This document shows, piece by piece, positions 1 through 10,183 of a stretch of DNA of 64,000 nt. The stretch comes from Agrobacterium sp. a22-2 (GTDB taxonomy: Bacteria; Pseudomonadota; Alphaproteobacteria; Rhizobiales; Rhizobiaceae), in NCBI RefSeq assembly GCF_012276985.1, contig NZ_JAAXMM010000009.1, forward strand, positions 62,001-126,000. The letters run 5' to 3'. Every line of letters starts with the position of its first letter. The first letter of the stretch is position 1. The notes beneath the pieces are model-generated. The model was not told where the DNA came from. It was given only the letters and a program-made list of their open reading frames with translations, and searched no databases. The position numbers and the translations under genes are program-made.

Positions 1-754
<754 letters not shown>

Positions 755-761
755 ACCGTCG

Positions 762-1148
762 CTACCAGAGCCTGTCGATGTCAAAGCCATCGAAGGCCCT
801 GTCGGCGCTGATCAGGACGAGGGCGTCGAGGCTGGCTTGGGCGGCCAGAAGCCGGTCGAAAGGATCCTTGTGCTCGCCGGCCAATCGGCCGGCCAAGAGG
901 GCGTGAGACGACGTGATGTCAAGGGTGAGAAAATTGGCTTCGTGGAGGACCGTATCGTAATTTTCGACAATCTCTCTGGCAAATTCCAGTTTTCCAATCC
1001 GGAGCTTGTTGGCAATTTCAAAGGGCGTGACAGAACTGACATAGCGGACGGCGTCTGCGTCATCGATGGCGGCTTTGGCCTTGGAACTCAGGTTTGGGTC
1101 TGCCAACACCCACCAAAGAAAGGCATGGGTGTCGATCAGGAAACTCAT
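762..1148 (-). CDS. VapC-family PIN-domain toxin
   Basis: This 128-residue PIN-domain protein is probably a VapC-type toxin, a Mg-dependent ribonuclease. Visible acidic residues fit the PIN active site: Asp6 in LIDTH, Glu44 in TPFEIANK, and Asp95/Asp98 in HKDPFDRLLAAQA, with another Asp near 116 (ISADRAF). Its start overlaps the stop of the upstream antitoxin by four bases (ATGA), the usual coupling of a type II toxin-antitoxin pair. The gene lies convergent to uvrA with only a few bases between the stops, so the pair may have been inserted just behind uvrA. RNA target is unknown. Confidence 0.88.
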   Translation of the reverse strand: MSFLIDTHAFLWWVLADPNLSSKAKAAIDDADAVRYVSSVTPFEIANKLRIGKLEFAREIVENYDTVLHEANFLTLDITSSHALLAGRLAGEHKDPFDRLLAAQASLDALVLISADRAFDGFDIDRLW

Positions 1149-1417
1149 TCGCCATTGTCACCGGGAAAGGAGTATTTGCCTTCCCAGGCATCAAGCTCAT
1201 CCTGGGACATCGGCTGGAGGAACAGATCCGACGGAATTTTGTCGCGCAGGTGCGCAAAGCGGCCATAGCCGCGAACCGGGTGTTTCGGCGATTGGATCGC
1301 CACCAGTTTCGCCACCGGTTCGTCGCCGCGCGCAATGACAATTTCCTCGCCCGCTTCGACGCGGGCGACGAGTTTGGACAGTTCGGTCTCGGCCTGGTGA
1401 AGGGTGACGATTGTCAT
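1145..1417 (-). CDS. Phd/YefM-type antitoxin partner of the PIN toxin
   Basis: A 90-residue protein starting MTIVTLHQAETELSKLV, the pattern of Phd/YefM antitoxin N-termini, which fold as a dimeric DNA-binding head; the C-terminal tail normally wraps the toxin. A longer open frame runs upstream, but the start at 1417 is preferred because a GGAG Shine-Dalgarno lies six bases before it and the homology begins there. It precedes and overlaps the PIN toxin gene, so it should neutralise that toxin and repress their shared promoter. The promoter must lie in the 64-base divergent gap to the DUF72 gene. Pairing is inferred from order and overlap. Confidence 0.85.
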   Translation of the reverse strand: MTIVTLHQAETELSKLVARVEAGEEIVIARGDEPVAKLVAIQSPKHPVRGYGRFAHLRDKIPSDLFLQPMSQDELDAWEGKYSFPGDNGE

Positions 1418-1481
1418 TGTCCGCTCCATAACGTCTTTTACATTAGCCAATCGCCCAGCGCATTTCAACGGGAGGCATTTC

Positions 1482-2282
1482 ATGACCACAGGCACAATTC
1501 GCACCGGCATCGGCGGCTGGACCTTCGAGCCCTGGGAAGGCACGTTTTATCCTGACAAACTCACCAAGAAGAAGCAGCTGGAGTTTGCCAGCCGCGAGCT
1601 GACGGCGATCGAGGTCAATGGCACCTATTATTCCAGCCAGAAGCCGGCGACCTTCGCAAAGTGGGCCTCCGAAGTGCCGGAGACTTTCGTCTTTTCGCTG
1701 AAGGCCAGTCGTTATGTGACGAACCGCAAGGTGCTGGCCGAGGCCGGCGACAGCATGGCAAAGTTTCTTGGCCAGGGGCTGACGGAACTGGGCGATCACC
1801 TGGGGCCTATCCTCTGGCAGTTCATGGGCACCAAGAAGTTCGAGCCGGAGGATTTCGAGGCCTTTTTGGCCCTGCTGCCGAAAAGCCAGGACGGTATCCC
1901 GCTCAGCCATGTGGTCGAGCCGCGGCATGCCTCGTTCTGCGTGCCCGAGTTCATCGACATGCTGGCGAAATACAATGTGGCGGCGGTGTGCGCCGACCAT
2001 CACGACTATCCGATGTTTGCCGATGTGACGGCGGATTTCGTCTATGCCCGCCTGCAGAAGGGCAGCGACGATGTCGCCAGCTGCTATCCGAAAGATGATA
2101 TCAACGCCTGGGCGAAACGCTTCAAGACCTATGCGTCTGGCGGCGTGCCGGACGATCTGCCACTGATCGCCCCTGCCCGCAAGGCAGAGGCAAAACCGCG
2201 CGATGTCTTTGCCTTCTTCATCACCGGCGGCAAGGTCAATGCGCCGAACGGCGCGCGGTTGCTGCAGAAATCTGTCGGATAA
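1482..2282 (+). CDS. DUF72 family protein
   Basis: A 266-residue DUF72 (YecE-like) protein. The N-terminus TIRTGIGGWTFEPWEGTFYP and later stretches such as EVNGTYYSSQKP and VEPRHASF are typical of this TIM-barrel-like family, whose biochemical role is not established. The start at 1482 is chosen for the GGAGG at 1471-1475 and because family homology begins a few residues later; a longer frame from 1404 would overlap the divergent antitoxin gene. No signal peptide or membrane segment is seen, so it should be cytoplasmic. No neighbour suggests a pathway. Confidence 0.9.
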   Translation: MTTGTIRTGIGGWTFEPWEGTFYPDKLTKKKQLEFASRELTAIEVNGTYYSSQKPATFAKWASEVPETFVFSLKASRYVTNRKVLAEAGDSMAKFLGQGLTELGDHLGPILWQFMGTKKFEPEDFEAFLALLPKSQDGIPLSHVVEPRHASFCVPEFIDMLAKYNVAAVCADHHDYPMFADVTADFVYARLQKGSDDVASCYPKDDINAWAKRFKTYASGGVPDDLPLIAPARKAEAKPRDVFAFFITGGKVNAPNGARLLQKSVG

Positions 2283-2458
2283 GTTGCAGCCGCCTTCCCT
2301 TTGATACAGCCGCAAGTCGGCAAATTGTGACAATGGCGATTCTGGGATATCCTGAGTCGTGTCTCTGCCTGCATCGCCATCGGATTTGCCGGAGTTTCCC
2401 TGCCATTATCAATGGAGATCGCGGCTCTCGCCGCGTTCGTCCGCAGACCGGAATTTTC

Positions 2459-4114
2459 ATGTCAGGCATTGTCGTTTTCATCAATCTCGCCGGTGCGGTG
2501 GCGCTGCTCCTCTGGGCGACGCGCATGGTGCGAACCGGGATCGAGCGCGCCTACGGCAATGTCCTGAAGGAAAAGCTGCGGCTGGCGGTGGGCAACCGGA
2601 TCACCGCGGCGCTGGCCGGCTTTTTCTTCGCCGTCGCCCTGCAGAGTGCGACCGCTGTCGCCCTGATCATTTCGTCCTTCGTGGCCGGCGGTTACGTGTC
2701 CTCGGCGATCGGCATTGCCACGCTTTTAGGCGCCGATCTCGGCTCGGCCTTCGTGGTGCGCATCCTGCGCCATGACCTGTCGCTGCTGATCCCGGTTCTG
2801 CTGCTGATGGGCACGATCGCCTTTCGGGCCTCCGAGGCGCGCGACCTGCGGCAAGCAGGCCGCATTCTGTTTGGGCTTGGCCTGCTGCTGCTGTCACTGC
2901 GGCTGATCGGCGAGGCCTCCGATCCCTTGCGCTCAAGCGAGATCCTGCCGCTGATCTTCAATTACCTGGCGCGCGACTGGATAACCGCCTTCCTGCTGGC
3001 CGCCTTGCTCGCCTGGGCCTTTCATTCCAGCGTCGCCACCATCCTGCTGTTTGCCTCGCTGGCCGATCGCGCCTTGTTGCCCGGCGCCCTGATCATCCCC
3101 ATGGTGCTCGGCGCCAATTTCGGCGCGGCGGTGATCGGCGCCATGCTGACGAAAAATGCCGAGACCAGCGCCCGCATCGTGCCGCTCGGCAATGTCGCCA
3201 TTCGCGGCTTCGGAACGCTGGTGGCGCTGGGTCTGCAATTTACCTTCGACCTTTCGCCGGCGCTGTTTGCCGACAAGCCGGGCGACGCCGTGGTGCTGGT
3301 CCACCTGGCGATCAACGCCGCCGTGCTCCTGCTGGGGCTGCCATTCTGCGGTCTCGTGGCAAAGGTGCTGGAAAGCCTGCTGGCAGCGCCCGCGCCGGTC
3401 AACCATGTCGCGGACAAGGACGAGCGTCTGTCTTCGCTGAACACAGCCGATCTTGCCCATCCCCGACAGGCGATCAGCAATGCGACACGCGAAGTGCTGG
3501 CGGTCTGCGAAAAGACCGAGATCATGCTGAACTGGATCTTCGAGCTCTACGAGACCTATGACCAAGCCAAGATGCAGAAGATCGCCAAGCTGGATGACGA
3601 GATCGACCATATCCACCGCGACATCAAATTCTATCTGGCCCGCATCTCCCAGAGCGAGCTGGACGAGGCGTCGGCCGCCCAGTGTCAGACCCTGCTCAGC
3701 ACGACAATCAAGATCGAGCAGGCGGCCGATATCATTTCCCAGAACATGCTGACCCGGGCCGCCAAGAAGCACGACCGCAAGACGGTGTTTTCCGGCGAAG
3801 GCTGGAGCGAGTTGACCGCCATGCACAACGAGGTGGTGAAGAATGCCCACCTCGCCTTCAACCTGCTGGTCAATCCCGATGTGGAGCATGCCCGCCAGCT
3901 GGTGGCGCGCAAGGAGGCCGTGCGCAACCTGGTGCGGCTCAGCGAAGAGCAGCATCTGCAAAGGCTGCGGGCCGGCAATGTCGCCAGCTTCGAATCCAGC
4001 TCGCTGCATATCGACACGATGCGCGACCTCAAGGAAATCAACTCGCTGGTGGTGTCGATCGGTTATCCGCTGCTCGAAGGCGAAGGCATGCTCCGCCGCA
4101 GCCGGCTGTTATAG
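2459..4114 (+). CDS. Na/Pi cotransporter family protein with PhoU-like C-terminal domain
   Basis: A 551-residue inner-membrane protein of the NptA/YjbB-like Na/Pi cotransporter family. The N-terminal two thirds hold many hydrophobic segments and two inverted transport repeats with the hallmark QSATA (residues 62-66) and HSSVA (about 189-193). From about residue 350 onward the protein is soluble and helical, matching a PhoU-like domain (for example LDDEIDHIHRDIKFYLARIS). The family moves phosphate with sodium, often as efflux; direction here is unknown. The start at 2459 directly precedes the first membrane helix; an upstream extension to 2327 is basic, non-conserved-looking sequence. It stands alone as a transcription unit. 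Confidence 0.9.
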   Translation: MSGIVVFINLAGAVALLLWATRMVRTGIERAYGNVLKEKLRLAVGNRITAALAGFFFAVALQSATAVALIISSFVAGGYVSSAIGIATLLGADLGSAFVVRILRHDLSLLIPVLLLMGTIAFRASEARDLRQAGRILFGLGLLLLSLRLIGEASDPLRSSEILPLIFNYLARDWITAFLLAALLAWAFHSSVATILLFASLADRALLPGALIIPMVLGANFGAAVIGAMLTKNAETSARIVPLGNVAIRGFGTLVALGLQFTFDLSPALFADKPGDAVVLVHLAINAAVLLLGLPFCGLVAKVLESLLAAPAPVNHVADKDERLSSLNTADLAHPRQAISNATREVLAVCEKTEIMLNWIFELYETYDQAKMQKIAKLDDEIDHIHRDIKFYLARISQSELDEASAAQCQTLLSTTIKIEQAADIISQNMLTRAAKKHDRKTVFSGEGWSELTAMHNEVVKNAHLAFNLLVNPDVEHARQLVARKEAVRNLVRLSEEQHLQRLRAGNVASFESSSLHIDTMRDLKEINSLVVSIGYPLLEGEGMLRRSRLL

Positions 4115-4169
4115 AATGCTTCTGTTTTCTTGCGCAGGTCCCGCGTCGCCTCCGATGATCGCTTGAGCG

Positions 4170-5651
4170 CTACAGAGCCGAAAACGGCTTGCCGGCGGCA
4201 GCCAGATCCTCGGCGGTCAGGCCCTCGCCGGCCTGCCGGGCGGCCTCGCCGTGCAGCCAGACGCCGGCTGCGGCCGCCTCGAAAGCCGGCACGCCCTGGG
4301 CCAGCAGCCCGCCGATCATGCCGGCCAGAACGTCGCCGGAGCCGGCGGTGGCAAGCCATGGCGGGGCATTGTCGTTGATCAGGGCGCGACCGTCGGGGGC
4401 CGCGATCACCGTATCGGCGCCCTTATAGACGATGACCGCATGGGCGCGGGCCGCGGCGGCCTGGGCCTTGTCGACCTTGCCGAGGGAGGTGTCGGCGGCC
4501 AGATCGGGAAACAGCCGCGCAAACTCGCCCTCGTGCGGCGTCAGCACCAGACGGGTGTCGCCGCCGGCAAAGGCAACAAACAACGACTGCGGATCCTCCT
4601 TGAAGGCCGTGATGCCGTCCGCGTCGAGAACCAGCAGGCGATCCTTCAGGGCCAAGGCAAAATCGCGCGCCTTGACGCCGACGCCGAAGCCCGGACCAAG
4701 CACGAAGGCGCCGCGGCGGCCATCCTGCAAATAGGCCTGGAGATCGGGGAGATCATCGACCGGTTTGACCATGACCGCGGTCGTCTGGGCGGCATTGGCG
4801 GCCATCGCCTCGTCCGGCGAGGCCAGCGTCACCAGTCCGGCGCCGACGCGCAGGCCCGAAATTGCCGATAGCCGTGCGGCGCCGGTGGCGGCGGATCCGC
4901 CGGAAAAGACGGTCAGGTGGCCGCGGCGGTATTTGTGGCTATCGCTCGCAGCCTTGGGGAGCTTGTCGGTCCAGACGCCGGGATGGTTCAGCGTGATGTC
5001 TCCGGCATGGGCCTCCACGAGGCGAGCGGGAATGCCGATATCGTAGACCTCGATCGGGCCGCAGAGATCGCGGCCGGGCAGCAGAAGATGGCCCGGCTTG
5101 CGGGTCATGAAGGTCACGGTGTGGGTGGCGCGGAACGCGGCACCCCGAACCATGCCGGTGCGCCCGTCGAGACCCGACGGCAGGTCGACGGCGATGACCG
5201 GCAGGCCCGCCGTCGCAACACGCTCGACAAGATCCGCTATGGCGGAAGGCACATCGCGGGCAAGTCCGGCACCGAAGACCGCGTCGAGCACCACATCTCC
5301 CTGAAGCGGTTGATACGCCTCGACCGGATGGCCGGTCAGGCCGCAGCGCATGTGGGCCTTTTGCGCATCCCCTGTCAGGCGGGCAGCATCGCCAAGGTGA
5401 TGGAGGACCACGGTGGCGCCGCAGGAAGCCAGCGCGGTGGCCGCCACATAGCCGTCACCGCCATTGTTGCCCGGTCCGCACAGAACCACGAAACGCCGCG
5501 CGCCGGGATAAAGCCGCAAGGCTGCAGCCGCCACTGCCTCGCCGGCCTTGATCATCAATCCGAACGAATCGAGGCCGGAGGCCGCCGCGGCGGCATCCAC
5601 GGCAGCCATGGCGTCAGGGGTCAGCAATAGCATGGGAAGCTCTGGTTTCAT
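4170..5651 (-). CDS. nnr: Bifunctional NAD(P)H-hydrate epimerase / ADP-dependent NAD(P)H-hydrate dehydratase
   Basis: A fused repair enzyme that restores damaged NADHX and NADPHX. The N-terminal YjeF_N epimerase half (roughly residues 10-215) contains the PGNNGGDGYVA loop; the C-terminal kinase-like dehydratase half contains GPGFGVG, LTPHEGEF and the nucleotide-binding TAGSGDVLAG near the end. About 493 residues matches the fused form found in many bacteria. The start is uncertain: ATG at 5651 is used, ATG at 5633 (MLLLTPDAM) is also plausible, and a GTG at 5699 is possible; none has a strong Shine-Dalgarno. It is divergent from glnB, with which it shares a 340-base intergenic region. Confidence 0.92.
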   Translation of the reverse strand: MKPELPMLLLTPDAMAAVDAAAAASGLDSFGLMIKAGEAVAAAALRLYPGARRFVVLCGPGNNGGDGYVAATALASCGATVVLHHLGDAARLTGDAQKAHMRCGLTGHPVEAYQPLQGDVVLDAVFGAGLARDVPSAIADLVERVATAGLPVIAVDLPSGLDGRTGMVRGAAFRATHTVTFMTRKPGHLLLPGRDLCGPIEVYDIGIPARLVEAHAGDITLNHPGVWTDKLPKAASDSHKYRRGHLTVFSGGSAATGAARLSAISGLRVGAGLVTLASPDEAMAANAAQTTAVMVKPVDDLPDLQAYLQDGRRGAFVLGPGFGVGVKARDFALALKDRLLVLDADGITAFKEDPQSLFVAFAGGDTRLVLTPHEGEFARLFPDLAADTSLGKVDKAQAAAARAHAVIVYKGADTVIAAPDGRALINDNAPPWLATAGSGDVLAGMIGGLLAQGVPAFEAAAAGVWLHGEAARQAGEGLTAEDLAAAGKPFSAL

Positions 5652-5798
5652 GCCGACACTAAACGCAAATTCCTGCGGGAAGACAACGGTTGAAATCACG
5701 AGACTTCAGGGCATATTTTATGCATTTGCCTATATTTAATACAGTAAAACCCGGCACCTGTGCAGGCGATCCGAAGGAATTGTGAACGGATTGGCAGA

Positions 5799-6332
<534 letters not shown>

Positions 6333-6340
6333 TTGACTCT

Positions 6341-6358
6341 GGTTCCGCAACCGGAACC
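6341..6358 (+). other. Hairpin between glnB and glnA
   Basis: GGTTCCG at 6341-6347 pairs with CGGAACC at 6352-6358 around a four-base loop, between the glnB stop and the glnA start. There is no T-run after it, so it is more likely an mRNA-stability or partial-attenuation element than a full terminator. Confidence 0.45.
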
Positions 6359-6397
6359 GGGTTCCCACATCGTCATCTCACTCAAGGAATACGATAA

Positions 6398-7807
6398 ATG
6401 ACGACCGCAAATGATATTCTCAAGCAGATCAAGGACAACGACGTCAAGTTCGTCGACCTGCGCTTTACGGACCCGAAGGGCAAGCTGCAGCACGTCACGA
6501 TGGACATTTCCTGTGTCGACGACGACATGTTCGCCGATGGCGTGATGTTCGACGGTTCCTCGATCGCTGGCTGGAAGGCGATCAATGAATCCGACATGGT
6601 GCTGATGCCGGACCCCGACACCGTCCACATGGACCCGTTCTTCGCCCAGTCGACCATGGTCATCCTGTGCGACATTCTCGACCCGATCTCGGGCGAGAGC
6701 TACAACCGCGATCCGCGCGGCACCGCCAAGAAAGCCGAAGCCTATCTGAAGGCGTCGGGCATCGGCGATACGGTCTTCGTCGGCCCGGAGCCGGAATTCT
6801 TCGTCTTCGACGACGTCAAGTACAAGGCCGACCCCTACAACACGGGTTTCAAGCTCGATTCCAGCGAATTGCCGTCGAATGACGACATGGACTACGAGAC
6901 CGGCAACCTCGGCCACCGCCCGCGCGTCAAGGGTGGCTATTTCCCGGTTCCGCCGATCGACAGCTGCCAGGACATGCGCTCCGAAATGCTGACCGTCCTG
7001 TCGGAAATGGGCGTCACGGTTGAAAAGCAGCACCACGAAGTGGCCGCTGCCCAGCACGAACTCGGCGTCAAGTTCGACACGCTGGTGCGCAATGCCGACA
7101 AGATGCAGATCTACAAGTATGTCGTGCATCAGGTTGCCAATGCCTATGGCAAGACGGCGACCTTCATGCCCAAGCCTATCTTCGGTGACAACGGTTCTGG
7201 CATGCACGTGCACCAGTCGATCTGGAAGGACGGCAAGCCGACGTTTGCCGGCGACGAATATGCCGGCCTGTCGGAAACCTGCCTCTACTATATCGGCGGC
7301 ATCATCAAGCATGCCAAGGCGATCAATGCCTTCACCAACCCGACGACGAACTCCTACAAGCGTCTCGTTCCGGGTTATGAAGCACCGGTTCTGCTGGCCT
7401 ATTCGGCCCGCAACCGTTCGGCCTCGTGCCGCATTCCGTTCGGCTCCAATCCGAAGGCAAAGCGCGTCGAAGTTCGCTTCCCCGATCCGACCCAGAACCC
7501 GTATCTGGGCTTTGCCGCCATGCTGATGGCCGGCCTCGACGGCATCAAGAACAAGATCCATCCCGGCAAGCCGATGGACAAGGATCTCTACGACCTGCCG
7601 CCGAAGGAGCTGAAGAAGATCCCGACCGTCTGCGGTAGTTTGCGCGAAGCGCTGGAAAGCCTCGACAAGGACCGCAAGTTCCTGACCGCCGGCGGCGTGT
7701 TCGACGACGACCAGATCGATAGCTTCATCGAACTGAAGATGCAGGAAGTCATGCGCTACGACATGACCCCGCATCCGGTCGAATTCGACATGTACTATTC
7801 GGCCTGA
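6398..7807 (+). CDS. glnA: Glutamine synthetase type I
   Basis: A 469-residue dodecameric GSI that makes glutamine from glutamate, ammonia and ATP, the main ammonium-assimilation step. Family signatures are visible: the N-terminal beta-grasp segment with [20 protein letters not shown], the catalytic-domain stretch [21 protein letters not shown], and NRSASCRIP. Tyr398 in [11 protein letters not shown] is the adenylylation target, so activity should be tuned by GlnE under GlnB control. Second gene of the glnB operon and closed by a strong terminator. Length and motifs are normal. Confidence 0.98.
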   Translation: MTTANDILKQIKDNDVKFVDLRFTDPKGKLQHVTMDISCVDDDMFADGVMFDGSSIAGWKAINESDMVLMPDPDTVHMDPFFAQSTMVILCDILDPISGESYNRDPRGTAKKAEAYLKASGIGDTVFVGPEPEFFVFDDVKYKADPYNTGFKLDSSELPSNDDMDYETGNLGHRPRVKGGYFPVPPIDSCQDMRSEMLTVLSEMGVTVEKQHHEVAAAQHELGVKFDTLVRNADKMQIYKYVVHQVANAYGKTATFMPKPIFGDNGSGMHVHQSIWKDGKPTFAGDEYAGLSETCLYYIGGIIKHAKAINAFTNPTTNSYKRLVPGYEAPVLLAYSARNRSASCRIPFGSNPKAKRVEVRFPDPTQNPYLGFAAMLMAGLDGIKNKIHPGKPMDKDLYDLPPKELKKIPTVCGSLREALESLDKDRKFLTAGGVFDDDQIDSFIELKMQEVMRYDMTPHPVEFDMYYSA

Positions 7808-7855
7808 TCGGCCAACCGGCAGGGGCTCATTTACGGCCCTCGGCTAAGACCGAAA

Positions 7856-7894
7856 AACCGGCAGGAGCTTGATGGCTCCTGCCGGTTCTTTTTT
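7856..7894 (+). terminator. Rho-independent terminator of glnBA
   Basis: A perfect 13-bp stem, AACCGGCAGGAGC (7856-7868) against GCTCCTGCCGGTT (7875-7887), with a six-base loop and a T-rich tail through 7894. It begins 48 bases after the glnA stop. A near copy of the left arm lies just upstream at 7814-7826 (see findings). Confidence 0.93.
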
Positions 7895-7948
7895 GCGCGA
7901 TTGACGCCGCAAAGCATTAGATATTTCTGATTTATTGGGACGTTACCG

Positions 7949-8989
7949 TCACTTCTTCAGGCGCTGCTTGAGCAGATTGAGATATTCCTCGTTGGCGTCG
8001 GTCGAAGCCGGCGGTGTGGCGGGAGCCGTACAGGTCGGCTTGTAGTCGACAGCCAGCCCAACCTTCACGCAACTGCCGACCTGCCAGCCCGGCGGCAGCG
8101 CGGTCAGATCGACGGATTTCCATTTCGGATGGCCTGTTTCTTCGAGCTCCGTGAGGCCGTTGAGGATCAGGCTCGAGAAATCGGACACCGTCTTGCAGCT
8201 GTCGCGGTGATAGGCGTTTTTCTTCGGATCGTAGTCATAGGTCATCAGCACGGCCTTGACGGCGACGAGGTCGACCGGCTGGTCCATGAAGGAATAGGTG
8301 CCGGCCGGGATATTGGCAGCATTGTAGGTGGCCAGCAGCGGCGCATCGGTAATCGGCAGCAGATGAAACTTTTCCTTGTCGATCTCGGCATTGGCAAACA
8401 GCGCCGCCGGCGCACCGGCCACATAGAAAAAGGCATCGATCTCGCCGGCAAGCAGCTTCGGAAGCGCCTGGTCGGGATTGTCGGGCAGGCGTTCCACCGA
8501 GCCGATCTGCAGGATATCGAGCATCAGGGAAGCGGTCAGAAAGGTGCCGCTGTCCTTCTTGCCGACGGCGACCTTCTTGCCCTGCAGATCCTTCAGCGAA
8601 ACGATGTCCTTGCGCGCCAGCACATGGACTTCCTCGTTGTAGAGAGGAAACATGATGCGCACGCCGCGCACGGCCTGCTGCACGTCCGGATCGTTGGCCT
8701 CATAGGTCTTCAGATATTCCAGCACGTCGCTCTGCACGATGCCGAACTGGGTGTTGCGGCGATTGCGCACGCCGACGAAGTTTTCCAGCGATCCCGCACT
8801 TTCAACGACATTCAGCGTCTGGCCGCAGGCCTTGCCGAGATTGGCGATATCGCGTCCGAAGCGGATATAGGTGCCGCTCGGGCCGCCGGTCATGATGTTG
8901 CGCTCGAATTCCGCGGCCATGGCGGTCAGAGGCACTAGACAGAGGGCGATGACGGCCAGCAGCAGTCGTTTTGCTATTCTAGAGATCAT
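7949..8989 (-). CDS. TAXI-family TRAP transporter solute-binding protein (orphan)
   Basis: A 346-residue exported protein with an N-terminal signal peptide (about residues 1-25, ending AMAAEF) and the TAXI-family pattern NIMTGGPSGTYIRFGRDIANL, followed by a bilobed periplasmic-binding fold. Such proteins normally deliver organic acids such as glutamate or 2-oxoglutarate to a fused TRAP permease, but no DctQM-like permease is present nearby. The start at 8989 has GGGAGAGG upstream. It follows the coiled-coil membrane protein gene by 21 bases and is probably co-transcribed with it, which hints at a sensory or complex-bound role rather than plain uptake. The ligand is unknown. Confidence 0.85.
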   Translation of the reverse strand: MISRIAKRLLLAVIALCLVPLTAMAAEFERNIMTGGPSGTYIRFGRDIANLGKACGQTLNVVESAGSLENFVGVRNRRNTQFGIVQSDVLEYLKTYEANDPDVQQAVRGVRIMFPLYNEEVHVLARKDIVSLKDLQGKKVAVGKKDSGTFLTASLMLDILQIGSVERLPDNPDQALPKLLAGEIDAFFYVAGAPAALFANAEIDKEKFHLLPITDAPLLATYNAANIPAGTYSFMDQPVDLVAVKAVLMTYDYDPKKNAYHRDSCKTVSDFSSLILNGLTELEETGHPKWKSVDLTALPPGWQVGSCVKVGLAVDYKPTCTAPATPPASTDANEEYLNLLKQRLKK

Positions 8990-9010
8990 GGTCGCCTCTC
9001 CCGGCATTGG

Positions 9011-9991
9011 CTAACATTTGCTCTTCAGGTCACGCATCAGGTTGCGCAGCGTGATCACCGGCACGCGGTCGAACACGGCCTCCAGGCCGGCAGTGACGCA
9101 TTGACCGGAAATCAGCATGGATTTCAGCCGATCGTAGTCCGCTTTTGACAGGCGCTCGACACCCGGCGTGTTGTTCAGCGCCTCGATGACCACCTTATCC
9201 TGGCGGCGCTTGCGATCCAGCGGAACGGGTGGCCGCTCGCGTCCCGGCTCGGCCGTCGTGTCTCGCGGAGGCTCGGTCGTCGTGTCGCGCGCCGCGGCCA
9301 GTTGTCTTTCGAGCGAGGCCATCCTTTTATCGGCGGCCGTCAATTGGTTCTGCAGATCCGCATTGGCCGATTCCAGGGCGGCAGCGTGCTCTTCGGCACG
9401 CGCCAGACGGTCGCGCAGGCGCGGCAGTTCGATGTTCGTCAGACGGATCAGCTCCTCCCGGTCGGCGCCGTCGGTTTGCCTGAGTTGCGTCGAAAGCTCC
9501 GCGACTCTCTGCTCAAGGACGACGGTTCTGGTCTCTGCCGATGTCAGGGCTTTTTCCTGAGCGGCGAGCGTAGCCTGCAGATCGCGGCGCTCGCTGGCAA
9601 GCGCTGCCAGACGCTTCTCATGGGCGTCTGCTTCCTTCTGCTGGGCAGCGCTTGCGGCCGACAGGCTTTCGCTCAGCCGGTCGAGTTCGCGGGTGCGCTC
9701 CGCCAGTCTGTCCTGCAGGTCGGCCACGGTGCTGTTGCCGTTCGACGCGCTGGCGCTCAGATCGGCCAGATCGGCCTTTGCCTGGTCCAGCTGCTTTTGC
9801 AGGTCGGCCTTTTCAGTGCTGAGCTGCTGCAATGCTTCGGTCTTGTCCTGGCCGCTGAGCCGCACGGCGCCGTAGCCGCCGCCCGCGCCGACGACGAGGC
9901 TTGCAAGAACGGCGACGATCAAGCCCATGGACGATCCGCTGCCACCGGCATTCGACGGTTGTTGATCCCTGCCCCAGTTGTTGTTGCTCAC
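9011..9991 (-). CDS. Membrane-anchored coiled-coil protein of unknown function
   Basis: Not recognised as a named family. It has a short cytoplasmic-type N-terminus rich in Asn and Gly, one membrane segment (GLIVAVLASLVVGAGGGYGAV), then a long Ala/Leu/Glu/Gln heptad region of about 180 residues that should form a coiled coil. A Pro/Thr/Arg linker with two TTEP-like repeats follows, then a compact C-terminal domain (from VVIEALNNTPGVERLS) containing two cysteines. A GTG start at 9991 is preferred because AGGAG lies five bases before it; ATG at 10006 is the alternative. It directly precedes the orphan TAXI protein, so the two may act together at the envelope. Confidence 0.8.
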   Translation of the reverse strand: MSNNNWGRDQQPSNAGGSGSSMGLIVAVLASLVVGAGGGYGAVRLSGQDKTEALQQLSTEKADLQKQLDQAKADLADLSASASNGNSTVADLQDRLAERTRELDRLSESLSAASAAQQKEADAHEKRLAALASERRDLQATLAAQEKALTSAETRTVVLEQRVAELSTQLRQTDGADREELIRLTNIELPRLRDRLARAEEHAAALESANADLQNQLTAADKRMASLERQLAAARDTTTEPPRDTTAEPGRERPPVPLDRKRRQDKVVIEALNNTPGVERLSKADYDRLKSMLISGQCVTAGLEAVFDRVPVITLRNLMRDLKSKC

Positions 9992-10183
9992 GGTCGCTCC
10001 TGCCATTGCTTCGTATCATCCCTCACCGTGAGGTAGCGCGAATTATCGGCAGGCGCAAGGAAACGGCGGATCGAGCATCAGCAGTGCTTGCGCCGGCGGC
10101 AGGGGGCGATAAGGTTCGCAGATGTTTGCCATATGCCCGAGGGCATCCTTCATTTCGTCACGCAATCCGGATCGGTTCATTTG

